In this document: in pieces, positions 7,940 through 17,001 of the stretch
Layout: every line of letters begins with the position of its first letter
How positions within the stretch are numbered: the first letter of the stretch is position 1
From: Shimia sagamensis
GTDB taxonomy: Bacteria > Pseudomonadota > Alphaproteobacteria > Rhodobacterales > Rhodobacteraceae
Direction of reading: 5' to 3'
NCBI RefSeq assembly: GCF_900182745.1
Contig: NZ_FXTY01000004.1
Span: forward strand, 248,001 to 312,000
DNA length: 64,000 nt
Notes under the pieces: generated by a model
Told to the model about the DNA's origin: nothing
Seen by the model: only the letters and a program-made list of their open reading frames with translations
Databases searched by the model: none
Position numbers and translations under genes: made by a program

Positions 7940-10726
7940 ATGTTGTTTGAATCACAAATCACCCGCCTGCCACGTCCGTTTGATCTTGAACTCGGAACAG
8001 AGGCGTGCGCCGCCGTGCCGGCGTTGTCCGGTGATCTGGCCAAGCTGATTGAAGGCACGGCCGGATCAAGCCCCTATCTCAAGAGCTTGATCCACAAAGA
8101 AGCGGATTGGCTGCAAGAGGCGTTGCAAGATGCGGATGCCGCAGTGACCAAGCTGTTTGCTGAGCTGCGAGAAGGTGCGCCAGATCAGCGCCCGACAACT
8201 TTGCGGGCGGCCAAGCGCAAGGTGGCCTTGCTGACGGCGTTGGCGGATTTGGCGGGCGCGTGGTCGCTTGAAAAGGTGACGGGGACGCTGACGGATTTTG
8301 CGGATTTGGCAAGCCAGTTGGCGCTTGAAGCCACAATTGGCGCGGAAATCCGACGCAAAAAGTTACCTGGAGCCACCGAAGACGACATTCCAACCGCGGG
8401 CGGCATGGTGTCGATTGCCATGGGCAAGATGGGTGCCCATGAACTGAACTACAGTTCCGACATTGATCTGATCTGCCTGTTTGATGAAAGCCGGTTTGAT
8501 GCGGATGACTACCACGATGCACGGGCCAGTTTCATTCGCGCCACGCGCAAGATGGCCGCAATGCTCAACGATATCACAGGCGATGGTTATGTGTTTCGCA
8601 CCGATCTTCGGCTGCGGCCTGATCCGGCAGTGACACCAGTGTGCCTCGCGATGGAGGCGGCGGAGCGCTATTATGAGAGCCTAGGGCGCACATGGGAGCG
8701 GGCAGCCTATATCAAGGCGCGGCCCTCGGCCGGAGATTTGGCGGCCGGACAGAAATTTTTGGACACACTGACGCCGTTTGTGTGGCGCAAGCATTTGGAT
8801 TTTTCTGCCATTCAGGACGCCCATGACATGCGGTTGCGCATTCGCGCGCACAAAGGGCTGGGCGGTGACATCTCCCTTGACGGCCATAATATGAAGCTGG
8901 GGCGCGGGGGCATTCGCGAGATCGAATTTTTCACCCAGACGCGACAGCTGATTGCCGGCGGGCGTGATCCGTATCTGCGCGATCGCCACACGGTGCCGGG
9001 GCTACGTAAGCTGGCGTCCAAAGGCTGGGTGCCGGAGGATGTGGCGGAGGCGCTGTCTGACCATTATCGGTTCCATCGCGAGGTGGAGCACCGGGTGCAG
9101 ATGGTTGCGGATGCGCAGACACACCTGTTGCCAAAGAGCGAAGAAGGCTGGGGCAAGATTGCCGGGTTGATGGGGCGCGATGAGGCTGACATTCGTGCGG
9201 AACTGCATGACCGGCTGACAGAAGTACATGAGATGACCGAGGGCTTCTTTGCGCCGGATGCGGCGCCGGCGGATACGGATGAGGTGATGCATCAGTTTGA
9301 CGAGGATGTCATTGATCGCTGGGAAAGTTATCCGGCAATGCGCAGTGTGCGGGCGGTGGAGATATTCAACCGTGTGCGGCCCGAGATCCTAAGGCGTTTG
9401 GCACTGACGGCACGGCCTGATGAAGCGCTTTTGGCTTTGGACGGGTTCTTGCGTGGCTTGCCCGCGGGGGTGCAATTGTTTTCGCTGTTTGAGGCCAATC
9501 CGCAGTTAATTGACTTGCTGGTGGATGTGGTTGGCACGGCGCCGGCATTGGCGCAGCATCTGTCGCGTAATTCCGGTGTGTTTGACGCTGTGATTGGCGG
9601 CAGCTTCTTCACAGACTGGCCTGGTGTGCGTGGGCTGACCGACGAGTTGCACGATCGGTTGGCGCGGGACGCAGATTATGAGGCGCAGTTGGATGGCACA
9701 CGGCGGTGGTCCAAGGAGTGGCAGTTCCGCATAGGTGTGCATCATCTGCGTGGTCTGATTGGCGCAGAGGAAGCTGGGCGGCAATACGCTGATTTGGCGG
9801 AAGCGGTTTTGGCCGGGTTGTGGCAGCCGGTGGCGGATCACTTTGCTTCCAAACATGGGCCGATGCCTGGGCGAGGCGCGATTGTGCTGGGCATGGGCTC
9901 TCTGGGGGCGCAGAGGCTCAATGCCACGTCGGACCTTGATCTGATTGTGATCTATGACGCGGATGGGGTGGAGGCCTCTGAAGGGCGGCGGCCGTTGGCG
10001 GCGCGTCCGTATTACGCCCGGTTCACACAAGCCTTGGTGACGGCCTTAAGTGCGCCGATGTCGCAAGGACGGCTCTATGAGGTGGACATGCGGTTGCGCC
10101 CGTCCGGAACGCAGGGGCCGGTGGCCACGTCGCTGGCCTCGTTTAAGAACTACCAGAGGGATGAGGCCTGGACCTGGGAGCATCTGGCACTGACACGGGC
10201 GCGGCCTGTGACCGGCGCGCCAGAGTTGATGGCGGAGGTGGAAGGCTTCCGGCAAGAGGTCTTGGCGGCGGAGAGAGACAAGGCGGCGATTGGCAAAGAC
10301 GTGCAAGAGATGCGCGCGCGGATTGCGGCAGCCAAGGCGCCGGATGGGCCGTGGGACGCGAAGATTGGGGCGGGCCGGTTGCAGGACATTGAGCTGTTGA
10401 GCCAAACCGGGGCGTTGTTGGCGGGGTCGGCCCGCCGAACGGTTGCGCAAGGTTTACAGGCGGGTGTCGCAATTGGCTGGCTTTCTGCCTCAGATGCATC
10501 AGACCTTGCCAGCACCTATCGGCTTTGTTGGCAGGTGCAACTGGCGTCTAAGTTATTGTCTGGCAGCACCATTGTGCCGGATGAGATTGGTGAAGGCGGA
10601 CGGGCGTTTTTGTTGCGGGAAACGGGCGCAGACGATATCGATTTCGTGGTAAACACGTTGACAGAGGCCACCCATAAAGCCGCAGAGACGGTCACTAAGG
10701 CATTGGCGTCCACAGGAAAGGTGTGA
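7940..10726 (+). CDS. glnE: Bifunctional glutamine synthetase adenylyltransferase/adenylyl-removing enzyme
   Basis: GlnE adenylylates glutamine synthetase to switch it off when nitrogen is plentiful and removes the AMP when nitrogen is short, under control of PII proteins. The 928 residues contain two nucleotidyltransferase domains: the first with NYSSDIDLICLFD near residue 170 and the second with NATSDLDLIVIYD near 663. GRGGIREIEFFTQ and GRLQDIELLSQ mark the segments after each domain. Length is close to the family norm of about 940-980. The ATG at 7940 is preferred over the TTG at 7919. A small gene starts one base after the stop and is probably co-transcribed. Confidence 0.95.
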   Translation: MLFESQITRLPRPFDLELGTEACAAVPALSGDLAKLIEGTAGSSPYLKSLIHKEADWLQEALQDADAAVTKLFAELREGAPDQRPTTLRAAKRKVALLTALADLAGAWSLEKVTGTLTDFADLASQLALEATIGAEIRRKKLPGATEDDIPTAGGMVSIAMGKMGAHELNYSSDIDLICLFDESRFDADDYHDARASFIRATRKMAAMLNDITGDGYVFRTDLRLRPDPAVTPVCLAMEAAERYYESLGRTWERAAYIKARPSAGDLAAGQKFLDTLTPFVWRKHLDFSAIQDAHDMRLRIRAHKGLGGDISLDGHNMKLGRGGIREIEFFTQTRQLIAGGRDPYLRDRHTVPGLRKLASKGWVPEDVAEALSDHYRFHREVEHRVQMVADAQTHLLPKSEEGWGKIAGLMGRDEADIRAELHDRLTEVHEMTEGFFAPDAAPADTDEVMHQFDEDVIDRWESYPAMRSVRAVEIFNRVRPEILRRLALTARPDEALLALDGFLRGLPAGVQLFSLFEANPQLIDLLVDVVGTAPALAQHLSRNSGVFDAVIGGSFFTDWPGVRGLTDELHDRLARDADYEAQLDGTRRWSKEWQFRIGVHHLRGLIGAEEAGRQYADLAEAVLAGLWQPVADHFASKHGPMPGRGAIVLGMGSLGAQRLNATSDLDLIVIYDADGVEASEGRRPLAARPYYARFTQALVTALSAPMSQGRLYEVDMRLRPSGTQGPVATSLASFKNYQRDEAWTWEHLALTRARPVTGAPELMAEVEGFRQEVLAAERDKAAIGKDVQEMRARIAAAKAPDGPWDAKIGAGRLQDIELLSQTGALLAGSARRTVAQGLQAGVAIGWLSASDASDLASTYRLCWQVQLASKLLSGSTIVPDEIGEGGRAFLLRETGADDIDFVVNTLTEATHKAAETVTKALASTGKV

Positions 10727-10727
10727 C

Positions 10728-10997
10728 ATGGACATTTCGCATTGCGACCCCAAGGGGCTGATTCACGAGAGCTACCGGATGGAAGGCATCACGGCTTCTG
10801 AGTGTCGGTCGATCTTTCTGGATTGGGCGTTGTCACTACCCGAGGGGGTGGACACGCGGGACGCAATTGAAGTGTTGATTGTGCATTTGAGCAGCCGATT
10901 TCCTGGCCATCCTATGACTGCGGTTTTGGAAGAAGGCAGCGTGGAAATGCGTGCGCCGAAGCGGCGTGGCGGTTGGCGATCACGGCCGCGAGGGTGA
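10728..10997 (+). CDS. Small conserved-type protein downstream of glnE, function unknown
   Basis: The product has 89 residues, acidic in the middle and strongly basic at its end (PKRRGGWRSRPRG). The segment IHESYRMEGITASECRSIFLDWALSLPEG suggests a small helical fold. I do not recognise a characterised family. It begins one base after the glnE stop, so it is likely co-translated; similar small proteins next to glnE in related bacteria are my recollection, not checked. Confidence 0.65.
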   Translation: MDISHCDPKGLIHESYRMEGITASECRSIFLDWALSLPEGVDTRDAIEVLIVHLSSRFPGHPMTAVLEEGSVEMRAPKRRGGWRSRPRG

Positions 10998-11135
10998 CGA
11001 TTTTGGGCAGTTTTCGACCTGTGTAAAATTTTAGGTAATTCCTTTGAAACGTCCATCGCACGTCGCATTCGCGCCCCATTTGGCGCGCAAATTTACATGG
11101 AGCAGCAGAGGCGAGAACCGCCCGAGGAGTTGGAC

Positions 11136-11807
11136 ATGTCGATGGGTAAAGTTATTGCAGCACTGGTACTGGCCTTGGGCGCAAGCGCCTGTGCATCAGT
11201 AGACACCGCCAGCCGGAACGCGCCATATGACACTGTGCCAACTGACATGGCCGCGCCTGCGCCGTCTTACGCGCTTGAGAGCTTTGATGTGTTGGTGCCA
11301 ACGTCGCTGAAGGTTTCCGAAGCCAACCTGTATTACCCTCCAGGCGATATTGTTTGGCGTGGGGAAACGCGCGGCAACCGCTATGAGCAGGTGAAAGCCA
11401 TCTTTGATGAGAGCATCCGCTTGGGCACACGCCCGTTGGATGGGGCCATGCCGGTGCGGGTGAAAATCGAAGTGACTCGCTTCCATGCGCTGACAGAGAA
11501 GGCCCGCTACACCGTGGGCGGCGTGCACTCGATCGAGTTTGTAATGACCATCATTGAGCCAACAAGTGGCGCGGTGCTGCGGGGACCGAAGCCGATCAAA
11601 GCAAGCCTTGTTGGCTATGGCGGACAGATGGCCTTTGAGGCGGAAGCCCGCGGGCTGACCCAAAAATACCGCATCACCCAGCATCTGGCCCGTGTGGTGC
11701 ATGATGAACTGACCAAAGCCGAAGGGTTTGTGGCGCCAAAGCGCGGCGTGACCCAGCGCATTCAGCCATTGGCACCTGCTGCGATTGAGGTGGCGGCGGC
11801 GGAGTAA
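11136..11807 (+). CDS. Putative lipoprotein (DUF6778-like)
   Basis: The 223-residue protein starts MSMGKVIAALVLALGASACAS, a short lipoprotein signal with the lipidated Cys at about residue 19 (ASAC is a weak lipobox). The mature part has the features FDVLVPTSLKVSEAN near the start and RYTVGGVHSIEFVMTII in the middle, like a Rhodobacterales-restricted family I believe is called DUF6778. Function is unknown. The ATG at 11136 follows GAGGAG at a good spacing; an in-frame ATG 13 codons earlier lacks this. It stands alone, with 138 bp upstream. Confidence 0.7.
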   Translation: MSMGKVIAALVLALGASACASVDTASRNAPYDTVPTDMAAPAPSYALESFDVLVPTSLKVSEANLYYPPGDIVWRGETRGNRYEQVKAIFDESIRLGTRPLDGAMPVRVKIEVTRFHALTEKARYTVGGVHSIEFVMTIIEPTSGAVLRGPKPIKASLVGYGGQMAFEAEARGLTQKYRITQHLARVVHDELTKAEGFVAPKRGVTQRIQPLAPAAIEVAAAE

Positions 11808-11864
11808 CACCGCCAAGCGCAGAGAAGGGTTTCCACACCCGAGAGAAACAAGTAGGAGGACGGC

Positions 11865-13076
11865 ATGTCTATGTCGTCCTCTTCTGCGTCTGCGCGCCCG
11901 GTTGTGCGTATGAAGCCAAAAGCCAACGCCCGTGCAATCCGTCATGGATTTCCTTGGGCCTATGATAACGAGCTGGTCACCGACCGGCGCACCAAAAGTC
12001 TTGTTCCTGGCACCCTTGCGGTGCTGGAAGATGACAAGCGGCAGCCTTTGGGGGTGGTGGCGACCAACAGTCAGAGCAAGATCTTCTGTCGGATGTTGGA
12101 TCGCGATCCAGAGGCGCAAATTGACCAAGCGTGGTTTGAGGCAAAATTTGCCCGCGCGCTGTCTATGCGGGATCGGGTGTTTGATACGCCGTTTTACCGG
12201 TTGATCCATGCCGAAGCCGATGGGTTGCCCGGTGTGGTTGTCGATCGTTTTGGCGATACCGCCGTGGTGCAGCCCAATGCAGCCTGGGCCGACACATTGC
12301 TGGAGCCGCTGGTGGCCGCGCTTGTGGCGGTGACTGGTGTGACCAATGTGTTGAAAAATGGCTCGGGTCGAGCGCGTGTTTTGGAAGGGCTTGAGGAGCA
12401 CAGCGCCGTGATGGCCGGGGCGGCGCCTGATGTGCCAGTGCCGGTTGTGATGAATGGCGCGACGTATATGGCCGATCTGACCGGCGGTCAGAAAACCGGG
12501 CTTTTCTATGATCAACGTCCAAACCACGGATTTGCCGCCGGGCTTTGCAAAGATGCCAAGGTTTTGGACGTGTTTTCGCACGTCGGCGGCTTTTCTCTGG
12601 CAGCATTAGCTGGGGGCGCAAGCCACGCGACAGCTGTGGACGGCTCTGCGGCAGCGCTGGAATTGGCACTGGCCGGGGCTGCGGCTGCCGGGGTGGCAGC
12701 ACGCTTTGACACGCGTAAAGGCGACGCCTTTGAAGTGCTGACCGCGCTGGGCGACGAGGGCGCGAAATTTGACGTGGTTATTTGTGATCCACCGGCCTTT
12801 GCGCCGTCCAAACCTGCGCTTGAAAAAGGTTTGCGCGCTTATGAACGTGTGGCACGGCTGGCAGCACCTTTGGTGGCAGAAGGTGGCTATTTGGGGTTGT
12901 GCTCCTGTTCTCATGCCGCTGATTTGGCACGGTTCCGGGGCGCATCGGTGCGCGGGATTGGTCGGGCTGGTCGTCATGCACAGCTTATTCACACTGGGTT
13001 TGCGGGACCGGACCATCCATTGATGCCGCAGCTGGCCGAAAGTGGCTATCTGAAATCGTTGTTCTTCCGCCTGTGA
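11865..13076 (+). CDS. RlmI-type rRNA (cytosine-C5) methyltransferase
   Basis: The protein (403 residues) has an N-terminal PUA domain (about 15-85), a linker domain and a Rossmann-fold SAM-binding domain with LDVFSHVGGFSLAAL. The catalytic signatures VICDPPAFAPSK near residue 306 and LCSCSH near residue 346 match RlmI, which makes m5C1962 in 23S rRNA in E. coli. Use of the same site here is inference. Its start follows AGGAGGA. The stop overlaps the start of the PIN gene by four bases (GTGA), so the two are translationally coupled. Confidence 0.88.
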   Translation: MSMSSSSASARPVVRMKPKANARAIRHGFPWAYDNELVTDRRTKSLVPGTLAVLEDDKRQPLGVVATNSQSKIFCRMLDRDPEAQIDQAWFEAKFARALSMRDRVFDTPFYRLIHAEADGLPGVVVDRFGDTAVVQPNAAWADTLLEPLVAALVAVTGVTNVLKNGSGRARVLEGLEEHSAVMAGAAPDVPVPVVMNGATYMADLTGGQKTGLFYDQRPNHGFAAGLCKDAKVLDVFSHVGGFSLAALAGGASHATAVDGSAAALELALAGAAAAGVAARFDTRKGDAFEVLTALGDEGAKFDVVICDPPAFAPSKPALEKGLRAYERVARLAAPLVAEGGYLGLCSCSHAADLARFRGASVRGIGRAGRHAQLIHTGFAGPDHPLMPQLAESGYLKSLFFRL

Positions 13077-13618
13077 GACGGCTCCTGCTCGACACCTGCG
13101 TTTTGTATCCTACCGTGATGCGGGCGGTGTTGTTGGGTGTGGCCAAGACTGGCGCATTTGAACCGCAATGGTCTGATCGGATTTTGGAAGAATGGGCGCG
13201 GGCGGCGCGAAAGTTGGGCCCAACTGGCGAGCCGCAAGCGCGCGGTGAGATTGCTTTGCTGCGGGCAGCATGGCCCAAGGCTGTGGTGACCTGGAAGCCC
13301 TCGTTGGAGCATCGGCTGTACTTGCCGGACGAACATGATGTGCATGTGCTGGCGGCGGCGATTTCCGGATCGGCAGATGCCATTGTCACGATGAATGCGA
13401 AGGATTTTCCAAAGCATATTTTGGCGGAAGAAGGTCTTGAGCGGATTGCACCAGACGAGCTTCTAAGGGGCTTTTGGGAAGACGATCCCGAAGGCGTTGC
13501 AGAAGTTTGTGAGACGGTGCGGCAGGAAGCTGAGCGGTTGAGTGGCGAGGTTTGGGAGATGCGCAAGCTGTTGAAAAAGGCGCGGCTGCCGAAACTGGCG
13601 AAAGCTGTGACGTCGTAG
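13073..13618 (+). CDS. PIN-domain protein (Rhodobacter-type family), putative ribonuclease
   Basis: The product has 181 residues and starts at GTG 13073, overlapping the methyltransferase stop by four bases. PIN acidic residues are present: LLLDTCVLYP (Asp7), ILEEWARA (Glu near 39), DEHDVHVLAAAI and ADAIVTMNAKDF. I recall this as the RSP_2648 PIN family named from Rhodobacter sphaeroides. PIN domains are usually metal-dependent RNA nucleases and often toxins, but no antitoxin gene is adjacent. Coupling to an rRNA methyltransferase suggests a role in RNA processing; that is inference. The C-terminal 50 residues are charged and helical. Confidence 0.82.
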   Translation: MRRLLLDTCVLYPTVMRAVLLGVAKTGAFEPQWSDRILEEWARAARKLGPTGEPQARGEIALLRAAWPKAVVTWKPSLEHRLYLPDEHDVHVLAAAISGSADAIVTMNAKDFPKHILAEEGLERIAPDELLRGFWEDDPEGVAEVCETVRQEAERLSGEVWEMRKLLKKARLPKLAKAVTS

Positions 13619-13619
13619 A

Positions 13620-13682
13620 AGGGGCTTTGCCTCGTCACAGCCTGGCTGCGATTCCCCAGGATATTTGAAGAATGTGAAAGCC
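13620..13682. repeat. Dispersed 3'-end repeat, copy 1
   Basis: After the PIN gene the sequence has a GGGGCTTTGCCTCGT block, a CCCCAGG block and then TATTTGAAGAATGTGAAAGCC (13662-13682). The last part matches 62483-62503 in 20 of 21 bases. Related repeats after genes are common in Roseobacter genomes as I recall them. Confidence 0.6.
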
Positions 13683-14375
13683 TTAGGCTTTGGCGATGCC
13701 CCATTTGCGCTCGAGTTTTTCGATAGCTTGAATGCGCTCCTCGGTTTTGGGGTGGCTCAGCAACCAAGCAGGTGTACTGGCTCCATGTGCGCCGGTGAGA
13801 TGGGAGAGTTTCTCAAACAGGGATTTTTGCGGGGCCGTGCCGATACCGGATTTCACCAGAAGGGCTGCGGCATAAGCATCTGCTTCATACTCATCCCCGC
13901 GGGAGAGGCGCGATGACAGCAGGCTTGTTGCGGTGTTGGCCACCAGGGGCCCGATGCCGGGCAAGAAGCGGTTGAGCACCATGGCGAGGGCTGTGCGCAG
14001 GGCGTTTTGGCCGGAGAAGTCGATCATGCGGCGGCGGGAGTGGCCCAAAGCCACGTGACCCAACTCATGGGCCACAACAGATGCGATTTCCTCGGCGCTT
14101 ACGTCTCCTGCGCGATAGCGGTTGTAGAAGCCCCGCGTCAAAAAGATACGGCCATCCGGCGCAGCGAGGCCGTTCACCGGCTCGATCTCATAGATGTGCA
14201 CGCGGATGCGCGGCAGATCGAGAGCTTTGGCCATGTCCTTGATCAACGGGTTGAGATGTGGGTCAGCCAGCTCGGTGGATTTTGCGTCCAGCTCGCGCGC
14301 GGTACGCCAGGCAGAAAAACGCATCATCAACAGTCCGTAGAGCACCGCGATGAGGATGGGCATCAGTTTGATCAT
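13683..14375 (-). CDS. M48-family membrane-associated zinc metalloprotease
   Basis: The protein has 230 residues. An N-terminal membrane segment (about 3-20) precedes a peptidase domain with the zinc motif VAHELGHVALGH (His103, Glu104, His107) and the third ligand in DEYEADAYAA (Glu164). The C-terminal LSHPKTEERIQAIEKL is also typical of M48B/HtpX-like and BepA/LoiP-like proteins. The compact size and single membrane segment argue against HtpX itself. It probably degrades misfolded envelope proteins. It begins 41 bp after the M24 gene on the same strand. Confidence 0.88.
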   Translation of the reverse strand: MIKLMPILIAVLYGLLMMRFSAWRTARELDAKSTELADPHLNPLIKDMAKALDLPRIRVHIYEIEPVNGLAAPDGRIFLTRGFYNRYRAGDVSAEEIASVVAHELGHVALGHSRRRMIDFSGQNALRTALAMVLNRFLPGIGPLVANTATSLLSSRLSRGDEYEADAYAAALLVKSGIGTAPQKSLFEKLSHLTGAHGASTPAWLLSHPKTEERIQAIEKLERKWGIAKA

Positions 14376-14416
14376 GAAGAAGATATGGAAGCTCCGGCGG
14401 CGGTGAGCAAGGGCTG

Positions 14417-15565
14417 TTAGAGTTCAAAGAGTTGTGGGGTGTGTCGCGAGAGCCTTTCTGTACCACCTTGAGAGCACAATACGGAATGCCCCAAACACAT
14501 GGCTTCACCTGTTATATCGTCCATCAAAATCATATGTAGGAAGAAGACCTGGTTCTCTCGCATGGTCTGCGGATTGCCTTCGTAAAACATCGGGAAGTCT
14601 ACCCAAATCGGTGCAAACACGGCGCCCATTCCATATCCACAAGCCTGAAGCCTGGCGTGCTGAAAACCATGTGCATCAAACGTGTCGGCATGAGCCTGAA
14701 ACACATCTCCCATAGGCGCGCCGGGGCAAATGGCCGCTTCGCAGGCCGTTAGGGCCTCATTGGCAGCGGCAAACATTCTGCGGTGTTGTTTGCTTGCTTG
14801 CCCAATAATGAGGGTTTGCATCATGGCCGCATGATAGCGAGCGTATGCGCCGGACCATTCGATGGTCAATTGATCTTGTGCTGACAGGTGGCGCCGTCCG
14901 GAAGCTGATCGGCACAAAAGGGCGCGTTGGCCCGATCCAAGAATGAACTCGTTTCCGGCATAATCGCCACCGCCTCGGAGCACCGCGCCTTGCATTTCTG
15001 CAAGAATGTCCCCCTCAAATGCACCAACTTTCGTTGCTGAGAGAGCCGCGTCCAGAGCATCATCAGAGAGGGCAGCGGCGGTTCGGTGCATCGCTATTTC
15101 CGCATCTGATTTGTCTCGACGCAGATCTGAAATGAGATCGCTATAGTCAGCAAGATTTGGAAATGTATTGCGCAGTTGATGACCCCAATAGTCTGTCAGC
15201 CCGGCGGTCTTGGACTCATAGCCAAGTTTGACGTCGGACATCCCCAACTCTGCAAGTAAGCGAGAGAGATCCGCTAACGGGTCCGCGCCCTGCCACTCTG
15301 ACCAGACGTGCACGTGATCAACTGGCAGGGTGCTTGTAAGCTGTGCCTGCAGCCGGTCTGGCCGGCGTGTGAGAAGGTGAATGTCACCGGACTTGGAGAG
15401 AACCATGCATTGGAACAGCGCAAATCCAAAGGTGTCGTACCCTGTCAGCCAGAAGTGGCTTTCTGGTGCAAATAACAAAATGGCGTCCAACCCTTGCTCG
15501 GATAGGGCTGATTGCGCGCGCGACACGCGGTTCTGATATTCCTTCAGGGAGAAGTGGTGCGGCAT
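14417..15565 (-). CDS. M24-family creatinase/DoeA-like protein lacking the metal ligands
   Basis: The 382 residues have the two-domain pita-bread layout: a creatinase N-terminal domain to about 135 and an M24 catalytic-fold domain from about 150. The five metal ligands of aminopeptidase P appear changed: the first Asp is Glu and the second Asp is Ala in IEWSGAYARYHAAMMQT, the HG.G loop reads GYGMG, and the two C-terminal Glu positions fall in FFLHMILMD and MCLGHSV. Metal-free members include creatinase and ectoine hydrolase DoeA, whose motif Y.RYH is similar. It is therefore likely an amidohydrolase on a small molecule rather than a peptidase. No ectoine genes are nearby, so the substrate is open. 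Confidence 0.78.
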   Translation of the reverse strand: MPHHFSLKEYQNRVSRAQSALSEQGLDAILLFAPESHFWLTGYDTFGFALFQCMVLSKSGDIHLLTRRPDRLQAQLTSTLPVDHVHVWSEWQGADPLADLSRLLAELGMSDVKLGYESKTAGLTDYWGHQLRNTFPNLADYSDLISDLRRDKSDAEIAMHRTAAALSDDALDAALSATKVGAFEGDILAEMQGAVLRGGGDYAGNEFILGSGQRALLCRSASGRRHLSAQDQLTIEWSGAYARYHAAMMQTLIIGQASKQHRRMFAAANEALTACEAAICPGAPMGDVFQAHADTFDAHGFQHARLQACGYGMGAVFAPIWVDFPMFYEGNPQTMRENQVFFLHMILMDDITGEAMCLGHSVLCSQGGTERLSRHTPQLFEL

Positions 15566-15639
15566 TCCAACCTCATGTCATCACGTCACCAGAGGAATAT
15601 GTTTTGATGCATTTTTCAAGCTGTGACTTGGCTGTCAGG

Positions 15640-16824
15640 TCAGCGGGTCAATTCCCGCATGCCACGTTCCAGACCTTCGAGGGTCATCGGTACCATGCGG
15701 TTTTCAAAAATCTCACGGATCATGCCGATGGAGTGGGTGTATTGCCAATGTTGTTCCGGCAACGGGTTGATCCACAGATGAGAGGCCCATTTGTCGCGTG
15801 CGCGTTCGAGCCAGACTTGACCAGCTTCCTGGTTCCAATGCTCGTTTGCTCCACCGGGGTAGGCGATCTCATAGGGTGACATGGAAGCGTCACCCACAAA
15901 AATGCATTTGTAGTCTGGCCCGTAGGTGCGCAGCACTTCGTGGGTTGGGGTTTGGTCGTTCCAGCGGCGTTTGTTGTCGCGCCACACACCTTCGTAGAGG
16001 CAATTGTGGAAATAGTGGTATTCAAGGTGTTTAAACTCCGCGCGTGCGGCGGAGAACAACTCCTCGACCACTTTGATGTGCGGGTCCATGGAGCCGCCAA
16101 CATCCAGAAACAGCAGCACTTTCACAGCGTTGTGGCGCTCGGGGCGGGTTTTTACGTCGAGATAGCCATGCTCGGCGGTGGCCTTGATGGTGCCATTGAG
16201 GTCCAGCTCTTCGGCAGCACCTTCGCGGGCCCAGCGGCGCAGGCGTTTGAGGGCCACTTTGATGTTGCGTGTGCCCAATTCAACGGAGCCGTCGAAGTTT
16301 TTGAATTCACGCTTGTCCCAGACTTTGGTCGCGCGTTGGTGACGGCTCTCTTTCTGGCCAATGCGCACGCCTTCGGGATTGTAGCCATAGGCGCCAAAGG
16401 GCGAGGTGCCAGCGGTGCCGATCCATTTGTTGCCACCCTGATGGCGGCCTTCCTGTTCTTTGAGGCGCTCTTGCAGAGTTTCCAGGAGCTTATCAAAGCC
16501 ACCAAGGGCTTCAATCTCGGCCATTTCTTCCGCGGAGAGGTGTTTCTCCGCCATCTTGCGCAGCCATTCTTCGGGAATGTCGACGGCGTCCAGTACGTCC
16601 TGCGCGGAGATTTCGCCCAAGCCATCAAACGTCGCGGCAAAGGCGCGGTCAAATTTGTCGATGTTGCGCTCGTCTTTCACCATGATGGTGCGGGCGAGGT
16701 AGTAGAAGCTCTCCACATCATAGGTGGCAAGGCCTGCCCTGAGCCCTTCGAGAAACCCAAGAAACTCCCGCAGCGAGACTGGCACGCGCGCGTTTCGCAA
16801 GTTTTCAAAGAGGGGCAGGAACAT
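15640..16824 (-). CDS. CoxE-like VWA-domain protein
   Basis: The product of 394 residues has an N-terminal helical region (1-130) and a von Willebrand A-like domain from about 235. The MIDAS-type motif reads DVGGSMD (241-247), so the usual DxSxS is DxGxS, and a second conserved patch is IFVGDASMSPYEI. Proteins of this kind work with MoxR AAA+ ATPases as metal-insertion or complex-assembly chaperones, and a MoxR gene lies 2.2 kb upstream on the same strand. It is the last gene of a tightly packed run: the preceding 55-residue gene ends three bases before its start. Confidence 0.87.
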   Translation of the reverse strand: MFLPLFENLRNARVPVSLREFLGFLEGLRAGLATYDVESFYYLARTIMVKDERNIDKFDRAFAATFDGLGEISAQDVLDAVDIPEEWLRKMAEKHLSAEEMAEIEALGGFDKLLETLQERLKEQEGRHQGGNKWIGTAGTSPFGAYGYNPEGVRIGQKESRHQRATKVWDKREFKNFDGSVELGTRNIKVALKRLRRWAREGAAEELDLNGTIKATAEHGYLDVKTRPERHNAVKVLLFLDVGGSMDPHIKVVEELFSAARAEFKHLEYHYFHNCLYEGVWRDNKRRWNDQTPTHEVLRTYGPDYKCIFVGDASMSPYEIAYPGGANEHWNQEAGQVWLERARDKWASHLWINPLPEQHWQYTHSIGMIREIFENRMVPMTLEGLERGMRELTR

Positions 16825-16827
16825 GGG

Positions 16828-16995
16828 TCAGAGGGCCATGCGGTGGATGATCAGCGTGACAAACAAACCGAGGATCGCAAAAATCATCGCGTATACTGCG
16901 CCGTATTGCAGGATATCAGCGCGTTTGCCGCCACGTTTCTTGGCCAATGCGCCACCGGTGATTGCGCCAAGCAAAGCGCCGAGAAGTACAAACAT
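16828..16995 (-). CDS. 55-residue membrane protein in the VWA operon
   Basis: The frame ATG 16995 to TGA 16828 encodes two hydrophobic segments: an N-terminal glycine/alanine-rich one starting MFVLLGALLGAITGGALA, and a second with AMIFAILGLFVTLIIH, separated by a basic loop (KKRGGKRAD). It starts 6 bases after the DUF2927 stop and ends 3 bases before the VWA start, so it is an integral operon member. No family is recognised with confidence; similar small proteins have sometimes been mislabelled as acyltransferases. Confidence 0.75.
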   Translation of the reverse strand: MFVLLGALLGAITGGALAKKRGGKRADILQYGAVYAMIFAILGLFVTLIIHRMAL

Positions 16996-17001
16996 GGTGT
17001 C

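Noticed and set aside
11196-12581. Long minus-strand open frame (461 codons) across two plus-strand genes
   Set aside because: It crosses the lipoprotein and methyltransferase genes and has shadow-frame composition without motifs.
13073-13618. Toxin-antitoxin module based on the PIN domain
   Set aside because: No small antitoxin-like gene lies next to it; upstream is an rRNA methyltransferase and downstream an M48 protease on the other strand.
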